This document shows, piece by piece, positions 55,693 through 64,000 of a DNA stretch of 64,000 nt; the first letter of the stretch is position 1; every line of letters begins with the position of its first letter. The position numbers and the translations under genes are program-made. The stretch spans positions 13,061,626 through 13,125,625 of the forward strand of contig JAKSZU010000008.1 in the NCBI GenBank assembly GCA_026018925.1, written 5' to 3'. Source of the stretch: Tupaia tana (lineage: Eukaryota; Chordata; Mammalia; Scandentia; Tupaiidae). The notes under the pieces were generated by a model. That model saw only the letters and a list, made by a program, of their open reading frames with translations, searched no databases and was not told the origin of the DNA.

Positions 55693-56942
55693 GAAAGAAA
55701 GTACAGTGAAAAAAAAAATGATTATTATGCTTTATTGTTTTTTCAGTGTCTTTAAAACTGTCCAGATCGAGTCTCCTTCTAAAAGAAAGACTAGTCCTTC
55801 AGGAATTTTATTTCTGAAGACATCAAGGGCAGCTTCCACAGCGACTGGTCTAGAGGGAGGGATTTTTCTTGGCACATGGGAGACTTCTAAGGTAGACACT
55901 GGAAGTCTTCAGGACAAAGGAAAGTGAGCTATGGCTTAGAGGGTTGTATTTGTTCTGAAGTCTTGGGGCACAAGGACAGTGATGGTGTTGCATAACGAAG
56001 CAAGAACTGGAGAAAAGGTACTGAGAAGTTAACATCCCAGAGCTTAGGAACTTGAGGAATAATGAAACTCAGTCCCCAGAGTTGTGGGAGTTCAAGAACA
56101 CATGCCCAATTTCTGACATGTAACAAGGGCTTAACAAATAGAGACTACTATTAGTGTAGCTATTGGCTGGAGCGTTTTAATAAAATTAAGACTGTTTTTT
56201 ATATCTGGAGGGAATAATCATGAGAATAGACCAAAATGGTGGCAGAGGACTATCCTCTTAGCAGATTAGCAGATACTGGGTTGGTTATTAAATAATGGGA
56301 AATACAAGCCTTCTCCCCCTTCTGCTAGAATAAGACTCTGAAAGGTAAACATGCTACAACATGAGAGCGATAGGGCCATGGATATACTTGGAGGGAGCTC
56401 ATAGGGAACAATGGACTGAAAAAGTCCCCTCGTACCTACGATTGTCTTGAATTCTTTTACAAATATTTCTATGCTATCCATCTAAGTTGTTTATGCTTGG
56501 ATATAGCATACTTAAGAATAGGCAAGCAGATTTATTGGGCATACTGAATGGACAGCTGTACTTTTTATCTAGTCAATTGCATACATTCAAAGTATCCATG
56601 AGTAGCTACACTAAAATGTGAATGATGTCCCAGTAGCCCCTAGGGGAAACACATCACCAATCGATGAATCTAATCCACAAATAATTATTGCAGACTTCAT
56701 ATACAGGAGGCATTGTACTGGAGCCTGAGGGCACTGGGGTATGCCAGATAGGTAGAAGCAAGGGAGACTGAGCTATAAGGGTTCAGAAGATTGATGCCCA
56801 ACAAACAGCAGGGTTTCAGCAACAACGGTGTTGTCAGAGTGATGGAAATGACCAGCACTTACCAACTTTCAATGCTGTTAAATGAGTAAATGCAAATATG
56901 ATTACTATGTCATTTTCACTACTTCATAAAAGAAAGAATATC
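55693..56942. other. Intronic sequence with a probable L2 piece
   Basis: Mostly unrecognised. 56690-56790 (ggcattgtactggagcctga) resembles an L2 3' end. Confidence 0.3.
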
Positions 56943-57188
56943 TATTTATATTTTGGCTGTGGGGCACATGTGCTCGCCAGAGACAAAGAGTGGTGGGGGG
57001 GCGGGGGGTGAGTGAGAAAGCACGATGGAGGGAGGATGGCCATGCTGCACTCCCTTCTCTCCCTTCTCCTCTCAGGATTTTGGGCATGCAGGCACATGCA
57101 CCTCATGTATTCTGTAAGCCACGGAGTCTGGTACTCAAACTGTGCTGTTGACCACATGGCATCCAGCTGCCTTAGCCTCCAAGCTCAA
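56943..57188 (-). repeat. SINE-A, older copy
   Basis: Reversed: ttggctgtggggcacatgtg, a G-rich tract near 56993, gattttgggcatgcaggcac, end cagctgccttagcctcc. Confidence 0.78.
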
Positions 57189-57213
57189 GAATATTTTAAC
57201 AATAACAAAAATT

Positions 57214-57284
57214 ATTGGTTGTTGGGAAAGTCATGATGCTTTTTATGTAGAAATATATGTCATGACTTTTATGACAGCCTAATT
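57214..57284. mobile_element. Mariner-type MITE, family 1 (copy 2)
   Basis: ttggttgttgggaaagtcat at left; catgacttttatgacagcct at right is its inverse. Shorter in the middle than the copy at 3558. Confidence 0.75.
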
Positions 57285-57475
57285 GAATGCCATTTTTGAA
57301 TAATATTGTTCTCTAAAGATAATTAATTTTGCTCTATAAAAAATGTTCATATATTTTGCTTATTTTTGTGAGGAGCAATAAGAAAATTAAGATTAACTAG
57401 TAACCATCCTTGCATAAACACATAAACTATTGATTTGAAGACTAAGAATATGGTTCAGGAAAAAATATCATGTAC

Positions 57476-57745
57476 AGGGTCAGCAGGTAGCATAGTGGTT
57501 AAAGTGCTGGACTCCCACATGGTCGACAGCATTTAGAGTCCTGGACCTGGCAGCTTGAAACTCATGCCAGGTGCATGTGCATGTGTGTCCAAAATCCTGA
57601 GAGGAGAATGAAAGGGAAGAGTTATAGCATGGCCATCCTTCCTGGGGGGTGATTTTTTTTCTCTCTCTCTCTCTCCCTCTGACTGTCTAGAGAGTGCATG
57701 CACCCTAGAGCAGAACTCTCCAAAACAAAAACAAAAAACTCAAAA
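57476..57745 (+). repeat. SINE-A, 5' member of a composite
   Basis: Head cagggtcagcaggtagcatag, body gagaggagaatgaaaggg, tail of AAAAC units. The left TSD aaaaatatcatgtaca (57460-57475) is matched only after the next SINE, at 57945-57960. Confidence 0.88.
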
Positions 57746-57756
57746 CTTAAAAAATG

Positions 57757-57950
57757 TTGGGACTGGCAGGTGGCATGGTTGTCAAGGGCGCTGGACTCCC
57801 ACATGGCCAACCCTGGTTTGGGTCCCAGATCTGGTGGCTTGCTTTCTCACTTTCTCTCCCGCCCTCTCTCTCTGTCCCTCTCTAGTCAAGTAATAAAAAG
57901 AAAAAGTTAATCAATAAAGTTAAATAAAATAGTTCTTAAAAAAAAAAAAA
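57757..57950 (+). repeat. SINE-A-short, 3' member of a composite
   Basis: Head tgggactggcaggtggcatgg, B box ctggtttgggtccc, tail tctagtcaagtaataaaaag then poly-A. It sits in the A-rich tail of the previous SINE, which explains the shared outer TSD. Confidence 0.86.
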
Positions 57951-58059
57951 GTCATGTACACCAAGCCACAGTGTCGGGGGTGTACTGTACTAAGGGTCTG
58001 GTTGTTAGTATCATGCAATTTTTTTTCTTTATGGTGAAAAGAGGGAGAGACAAATATAT

Positions 58060-58345
58060 AAACCATATTTTAAAATATTTTTATTATTATTTTTATATTC
58101 AATCACTGTATGTCATTAGAACATGCAAAGTAAATTTCCCAGAATGAATACACTGTATATTAGTTCAGCCAAAGATATTACCACACACATCAACAGATAA
58201 TTTTTCCATTTTGTGTCCCTTAAATGTTTTGCTTCTTTCTTTTCCCCCAAGCCCCTCCCTCTCACCATCCCCCCTTTCCCACCCTCCTCCCACCTGTCTC
58301 CAGTTGCTCCCCATGCCATTGTACCTTTCAATATTTCAGCTTCTG
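58060..58345 (-). repeat. Probable L1 3' end, antisense
   Basis: T-rich left end, blocks shared with 3160-3310, then a pyrimidine tract (cccccaagcccctccctctc) that mirrors the G-rich purine tract of L1/HAL1 3' UTRs. Confidence 0.5.
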
Positions 58346-58374
58346 CCAGAGTGCAGACATTTGGTATACATATT

Positions 58375-58416
58375 GAGTATATATATATATACACACACAC
58401 ACCCATATATACATAT

Positions 58417-58456
<40 letters not shown>

Positions 58457-58490
58457 GCGTATGTACATACATACACACACACAGATATAT
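58375..58490. repeat. (TA)n/(CA)n compound microsatellite
   Basis: Directly readable alternating TA and CA runs. Confidence 0.93.
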
Positions 58491-58492
58491 GT

Positions 58493-58615
58493 AAAACAGG
58501 GCCTCGATGTGTCATAATCCTCCTGCCCCAGCCTCCTAATGACCTGGGGTCACAGTTACATAATCATTACAAGCATGCCACCAAATTAAAAACCAAAACA
58601 AAACTTGAAAAGGAC
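58493..58615 (-). repeat. 7SL-derived SINE, reversed and rearranged
   Basis: aaacagggcctcgatgtgtc, aatcctcctgccccagcctc and acaagcatgccaccaaatta match a reversed Alu-like monomer in order, with a middle segment missing. Confidence 0.65.
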
Positions 58616-58990
58616 AGGTTCGAGTTGAACGTACAGACTGTTGAACAATGCACTGCAGGAGTTGGGATGGTCAAGTCCTGTCACTGAAAAGTACTCATTC
58701 ACGGGCTCCATATATCCACGAGGGAGACATTGCAGAACCTGTTACTGCTCCGGGGAGAGCGTCTCAACTGAAAGGTGCTTCCAACTGTCTCATGCAAAGC
58801 CTTCTTTACCGATAGGACTTAGAATTCATGAGAGGGTCGCACCACCGAAATCAGAGATTCCGCTCCCTAAGGTCCTAAGTAAAAAGTGCTTCACTGAGAG
58901 ACAGAGCAGCAGAGGATGATTGAAGATCACCTGCTGGAACTCATCTACTCTGTGTTTTTCTTTCTTTTCTTTCATCTACTAGTTGTTGTG
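58616..58990. other. Intronic sequence, nothing recognised
   Basis: No repeat or gene signature seen. Confidence 0.3.
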
Positions 58991-58996
58991 TATTGT

Positions 58997-59230
58997 CTTT
59001 CTTTTTTTTTTTTTTTTTTTTTCCAGAGACTTTTGCTATAGGGCATGGTATGTGTGCTTGCAAGAAAGAGACAGACAGAGAGCGAGAACTCACTCCCCAG
59101 TGGGGATAGCCATGCTGCAGTTCCTTCTCCATTCTCCTCTTGGGATTTTTGGCACGCATGCACATGTACCCGGTGTGAGTTTAAGCTCTTGGGTCTGAGA
59201 CTCAAACCGCAGTCAACTACGTGGGAGTCC
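58997..59230 (-). repeat. SINE-A, 5'-truncated, with TSD
   Basis: Reversed copy with T23 at left; it stops at tacgtgggagtcc, so the first part of the tRNA head is absent. gttgttgtgtattgtctt and tatgttgtgtgtctt flank it as an imperfect TSD, so the truncation happened on insertion. Confidence 0.82.
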
Positions 59231-59586
59231 TATGTTGTGTGTCTTAATTGCTTTCTCAGTATAGTAATGAGGTACCTGCGTGGAGCCAGCTATAGTGCTG
59301 GGCTCTGGGTCACAGCTCCAGAGTTTAAAGTTCCCACATGAAGTTTCCACAGTCTGTTCAATACGTGACTCTCCAGCCCCAAGCATCATCGTCATCGGCA
59401 GTCATGAACCTTGGACAAGAGGCCATGCCTTCATCTCTGGCTTCAGTTCTCTCACCCGAATAGTAAAGCACTTTGATTACAGGACCTATGTGGCTTCTTA
59501 TAGATCAAACATTTAAAAATATCTATTTTATTATTCTATTTTAAATTCTGTTTTATTATGAGCCCCACTGAAACCTTAAGAACCTT
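59231..59586. other. Intronic sequence, nothing recognised
   Basis: Unique-looking, with unsupported overlapping open frames on both strands. Confidence 0.3.
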
Positions 59587-59653
59587 TTGGTCAGAAAAGA
59601 TGTGACATATTTTTCTATGCAAAAATAAGTCATGATTTTTCCAATGACTCAAT
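59587..59653. mobile_element. Mariner-type MITE, family 1 (copy 3, decayed)
   Basis: tttggtcagaaaagatgtga at left and aagtcatgatttttccaatg at right are worn versions of the family 1 ends. Confidence 0.55.
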
Positions 59654-61960
59654 ACATTGAAAATGACCCAATTTCGCTGTTTTTGTGTGTGTGTGATCAA
59701 AATGCTTAATTTAAGGAATTTTATACTGGAATGAAACTACTTCATACTGTTTCTTTTCATAAAACCATTTTTTACACTTACAAATAATAGACCTACTTTC
59801 AAGATTTTTCTCCAAAGCTTTAATCTTAGATTGAAATTAATCATTGTGACAGCCTCATCAAATAAAAAGTAGCATTGAAAAAAACCAGTTTCAATCACTG
59901 ATCAAAATACATCCTGAGAACTTTTGAAATCTGAATAAGAAAACAAAGTATGGAATCTAAGGTTCCTGTGAAATTGTTCATTTGTATGATTTTTTTGAGA
60001 CAAGTTTCACCGAATACATACAAATTAGAATAAAGAGAAAATAGTCTACAAATTGAAACTTCAAAGAAGACACCTGATTGACTTGAAAAATAATTGGTAT
60101 CTTTCCACTTAATCTACATTAATGTAAACAATAAATCTTCTCTTAAACAAAGATTGTGTGAATCTCCATTTATCTTTTATGACAAGAGAGCAGAGGTTGT
60201 AGTTTAATGAATGGAAGGAAGCAAGAAGGTCAATTTTAAAAGCCTCACAGGTCAAATGTCTGACATCACAGAACATTAAGAAAAAAAAGAAAAAGCTCTC
60301 ACATGGTAATTTCTATTTTAGTCAAACCACCAGGGTCCAGCTGAGGCTTCCAGTAGGAAGAAAGAAAACACTATAATTTAGTAACAGAAACAAGAAATTG
60401 GAATGACAATATCCTTTTAGGATATATTCACCAGCATTTCAATAGGTTTGAATCAGGTAGGGTTTTCGAATAGCTTTGAAGCTGTAAACTGAAAACTGAC
60501 AACCATCCCTGGCATTGATAAAGGGAAGAAGAACAGCTTATGCTTTTATTTTACATATACATTGATCTCCCCCCACCCCCCCATGGAAGACCTCTGTCAT
60601 CTAACAAGGTTATTCATAGATTCAAAGAACTGATCAGGGTCATTAATAACAATAGTAAACTGATCATCATTCCAATGGGACCTGACAAGTGTCTTTTCAA
60701 AGTGGATACTAATGTATTGATGCCTGTGAAGTTCATTACAGCAGTAATAAATCATTAGTCTCTGCAAAATGATTTATAAGTGGGTCGCAATGCATTACAA
60801 TAGACTGGCAAAGTGCTTCGCAGGCATAAAGAGGTTCTCTTTGGTGCTTCTACCCAAGCTGTGATAGCTTAGAGTAATTAAACACCAATACCAACACAAC
60901 AAAACCTATTGGAACTACGTTGTCCCTTGTTTACTTGAAAGTGTTAATTCAGGACCTTCTTGGTCCTGCCTTGAACTACTGCTATTTTAGAAAGGCTTTA
61001 AAAATTCTAATTCTTTTTTTCCTTCCAGTGTTCTATAAAGGTTCATTGTCACCTTTGCTTCAAAGTCTTTTAGCTTGACCAAATAATGCTGAGAGCATTT
61101 CTAGTTGCAATTATTCCCTTAAGATTATTTGCATGCATAATAATATGTACACTAAATACCTTGCGATGCATTTAACATTCTGAGCTAACACCGTAATGAA
61201 GTTACTCAAAGCTGAACACGGGCTGAAATATTTATTTTTAAACGTGTGTAACAGTGCCTTTAATGTTCCTATAATGTTTTCAAAAGAGTTAGTTGGCACT
61301 GTTTGTCCCATAGAAAAGCTAAAGTTAAAGCAGTATTAACCTTTATTGGAAAATAGGAAGGACTTTCTAATAGTAAGGACAGTTGAACAGTGCAACAGAA
61401 AACAGGGTTACAGATACGTGTATTAGTTTGACTCGAGTGCAGACACGGAAAACTCATTTTGTATCTCTATCATTCCTATCTTGGGAAACATGGTGAACAA
61501 ATAATCATGGTTATTAGTATCATATTTTAAATAAATCACTTAACACCTAATTTTCTTTGATTGCAGTAGTCAGATTACAACTTACCTGTTGCTATGTCTG
61601 GCTGAAAACTGATACAGGTGTGCCTTTCTCCCACTAGTCTGCGTTCTAGAAAGTTTTACACTGTATGTTAAACCTCATCTGTCATGGTTACCTTTTTCTA
61701 GTCACATGGCTATTGAACTTGTTCTCATCAAATGAGTCTACTCTGATGGAAATAATTATTTGGGAATCTGAAGAGTTTTGCTGTTAGTGGTGGGGCTGGG
61801 GGAGGGCAAGTATGTCCCACCAATATGAAATACTACCAAAAAAACAGTTTTCAGTCCAGATTCTCTTGTTGTCTACCCTTGGCTAATGTTTCCACGACTT
61901 AGTGTTGTGGCTTTATGGCAAAGACCACACAAACCCATGGTTAACAAGAGCCAGCTTGCC
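59654..61960. other. Repeat-poor intron, candidate regulatory block
   Basis: 2.3 kb without a recognised repeat. 60590-60860 contains complex words such as cattacagcagtaataaatc and aagtgggtcgcaatgcatta. It is the best candidate for a conserved TOX-intron enhancer here, by inference from repeat depletion. A short C run lies near 60571. Confidence 0.35.
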
Positions 61961-61967
61961 TGGAAGT

Positions 61968-62172
61968 GCTACAGATTAGTCTGATGTGTCAGTTGGATTG
62001 TTTTTTAAAGATTAACTGCAACACTTCAGTCCCTGTATTTGGACTTCAGTGAGGTCTTGGAACACCAACACTGATCCCCTGTCTAATTTGACTGTTGCTC
62101 CAATAATGCACATAAAATATACCCTGGAACTTTAATTAAAGCAGTTTCCTAAAGCAGAGAATTTGCAACGAC
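61968..62172. repeat. Unclassified interspersed repeat, copy 1
   Basis: Shares ordered blocks with 63633-63812: attagtctgatgtgt / attagtctggtgtgt, cttcagtgagg in both, ccaacactga, ttgttgctc, ggaactttaattaaa / ggaacttcaattaaa, and gaatttgcaacgacatgag / gaatttgcaactacatgag. Ends look weakly inverted. I do not recognise the family. Confidence 0.7.
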
Positions 62173-62810
62173 ATGAGACCTATTAAATCATGACTCCACC
62201 TGTCAACATCCTCTTGAGAGTCGAACTTTTAAGACAACTGCATGTTGAGGTTTCAGTGTTTTCACATACATACATTTAGTGCTGACTGTCCCAACGTGTG
62301 TTCTACCAACTGACAGCCACTGCAGTCTTCGAAGGGAGAGACTTTAAGAGGTTTTGGGAGAGAGTCACCCTCTTAAGGGGTTGTGCTTCTGTCTTGATAT
62401 TTTCAAATGGACTCAAAACAGCGTTCACTGAGCAGAATCCTAGAATCTGCAGCTGCTCAACGTCACACATCTTAAAGCTTAACTTATAAAAGTATCAAAT
62501 ATTATGAAAAGCTATGGTAGACATAAGCACATGAAGTTTAACTTCAAAGTGCAAATAATCCTGGTTATCTTATCCAATTGTTTCTTCAGTCTATTATTTT
62601 CTGCTGTAAATGGTGGTAGTTGAAAGTGTTGACATGACAACTACATCAGACGGGAAAGCGGATGTACTCCTTGCTGGGATACAACCAGGGAACCACACCT
62701 CTATGCTTGTATGTGTCTGAAGTGAATTTCCTCCTAACTGAAAAACAGGAAATCAAGACCAATGGCAGAGATTGCAGAGTCCACCTCTGGTCAGATAAAA
62801 ATCTACAAAT
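62173..62810. other. Intronic sequence, nothing recognised
   Basis: No repeat or gene signature seen. Confidence 0.3.
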
Positions 62811-62943
62811 GAAGAGATTTCAAAAAAAGTTTGTGGAAAATGGAATTAAAGTAAGTTCATTTTGGTACAAAACATTTTTGGAATTCACACACTCTGTTTT
62901 CATAATACACATTTTTTTTCATGAATTTTCTGAAGACCTTTTA
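62811..62943. mobile_element. Mariner-type MITE, family 2 (copy 5)
   Basis: gaagagatttcaaaaaaagt and ttgtggaaaatggaattaaa at left; the inverse tttcatgaattttctgaaga at right; internal ttttggtacaaaacattttt. Confidence 0.75.
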
Positions 62944-63347
62944 GCTATGGCCATTAAAGATAATGACTTTTGATACTCAAATGCTAAGACAATGAAACAT
63001 TCTTCAAACAAATACTGAGTGACGATTATGTATGACGGTATCAATCTTTTTTATACTAAATTTGTTTTTGTATTACCCTCTTGTTTACAGTGGGTCTACT
63101 GTTAATTTTCTTGGGTTTTCCAAGTGTTCAGTAAAATCACCTACAAGTAAGGACAGTTCTATATTGATTTTTCTGTTATTTCTTTTAATTTTATTGGCTA
63201 GTCTTTTTAATGTGTGAAAGACAATTGTTATGGGGGGTGTCCTGTCTCATTTTTTACTATAATGAGAACAATATTTCCTCAAGTAAACATAAGACTGATT
63301 TTGACGTGCAGATGACCACATTCCATTACATTAAGAATGTATTCATT

Positions 63348-63542
63348 GGGGGACCAGCAGGTGGCATGGTGGTTAAGATGCTGGACACTCCCACATGGCC
63401 AACCACGGTTCGAGTCCCGGACCTGGCAGCTTGCTTTATCACTTTCCCTCTCTCTTTTTCTCTTTGTCTCTCTCTCTCTCTCTCTGGTCAAATTAAAATA
63501 AATAACTAAATGAAATTAAATAATTTTTTAAAAAAGAAACAA
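63348..63542 (+). repeat. SINE-A-short, inserted in L1
   Basis: Head ggggaccagcaggtggcatgg, B box acggttcgagtccc, tail tctctggtcaaattaaaata. The TSD aagaatgtattc is at 63333-63344 and 63543-63554. Confidence 0.93.
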
Positions 63543-63632
63543 AAGAATGTATTCTATGAGTCTTATTTTATGAAATTTAAAAAATCCAAGATGGATGTTG
63601 GATTCTGTCAGATACTGCTGTCTATTAGTCTG

Positions 63633-63812
63633 GTGTGTTTGCTGTGTTGATTTTCAGAGATTAATTGTGGCTCATCAATCTCTGGGTTTGTGCTTCAGTG
63701 AGGACTTCCAACACTGACCCTAGTACAAATTGGTTGTTGCTCTGTTAAGGTACATATATCTTGGAACTTCAATTAAAATAATTTCCTAGAGTAGGGAATT
63801 TGCAACTACATG
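63633..63812. repeat. Unclassified interspersed repeat, copy 2
   Basis: Interrupts the antisense L1: L1 text stops near tgctgtctatt and resumes near ttattgggatatttattg. It matches 61968-62172 block by block in the same orientation, at roughly three quarters identity by eye. Confidence 0.7.
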
Positions 63813-64000
63813 AGTCTTATTGGGATATTTATTGTGTAATATATATGCATTCAATGCACTTCCTAATATTTAGCCACTATCACATCCCTGGACTGAACTT
63901 CTCTTTGTCAGAATGTATTCCTGCTTGTCATTTCTATTTGCGAATATTTTACTTAGGGCTTTGCGTTGACGTTTATTAATGAGTTTGGTCTCTGGTGTTT

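Larger units (their letters stand above)
63026..64000 (-). mobile_element. Old LINE-1 ORF2 fragment, antisense
   Basis: aatcacctacaagtaaggac, tggctagtctttttaatgtg, ctgtctcattttttactata and gatggatgttggattctgtc match reversed L1 ORF2 RT-region text in order, and it continues to the window edge. All frames are broken. It is interrupted by a SINE (63348-63542) and by the unclassified repeat (63633-63812). Confidence 0.7.

Noticed and set aside
58375-58490. Possible CRISPR-like or satellite array
   Set aside because: Plain TA/CA dinucleotide repeats with no spacer structure, in a mammalian genome.
61968-63812. LTR pair of a small provirus
   Set aside because: The two copies are about 200 bp, diverged, and the second lies inside an unrelated antisense L1 whose text resumes right after it.

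Overview
This is a non-coding-dominated window from a placental mammal. The only host coding sequence I can support is one 285-bp internal exon on the minus strand (20460-20744). It encodes 95 residues of TOX, the thymocyte-selection HMG-box factor, just N-terminal to the HMG box. It has a clean AG acceptor and GT donor and is phase 0 at both ends. TOX is transcribed right to left, so 20745-64000 is the upstream intron (probably intron 3) and 1-20459 the downstream intron (probably intron 4); both run off the window. Exon numbering comes from my memory of the human gene.

The introns are crowded with retroposons. The main family, here called SINE-A, is a tRNA-derived SINE of about 280 bp with a recognisable A box and B box, a TCTCT-rich body and a poly-A tail. 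Many copies are nearly identical and keep perfect 12-17 bp target-site duplications (TSDs), so the family was active recently. There is also a short-tailed relative (SINE-A-short), an older tRNA SINE (SINE-B), and rare chimeras of a tRNA-like half and an Alu-like 7SL half. 7SL SINEs point to Euarchontoglires. Tupaia-type tRNA/7SL chimeras, plus the absence of primate Alu dimers, rodent B1/B2/ID and rabbit C elements, make a tree shrew my best guess (moderate to low confidence).

Layout. 1-10 kb: old DNA transposons, a few SINEs, and a repeat-poor stretch at 7.3-10.28 kb. 10.28-11.95 kb: a nested SINE composite and a head-to-tail pair of young SINEs. 12.70-15.83 kb: the most notable element, a complete half-L1 (HAL1-like) insertion. 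It has 5' monomers, an L1 ORF1 with one frameshift, no ORF2, a duplicated 3' region, a poly-A tail and a 16-bp TSD. 16-20 kb: repeat-poor sequence, a MaLR-like LTR and a chimeric SINE, then the TOX exon. 21-32 kb: dense SINEs. 32-35 kb: repeat-poor AT-rich sequence. 35-39 kb: SINEs and a 525-bp pyrimidine microsatellite. 40-46.6 kb: Tigger-like elements and old L1 fragments. 47-59 kb: SINEs. 59.7-62 kb: a repeat-poor block with possible regulatory sequence. 62-64 kb: an L1 carrying a 180-200 bp repeat I cannot classify.

The strongest observations are the HAL1-like element, the SINE layering, three mariner-type palindromic MITEs, five copies of a second MITE family, the unclassified repeat pair, and an alanine-shifted stretch in the otherwise conserved TOX exon. 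I found no CRISPR array, operon or prokaryotic feature.
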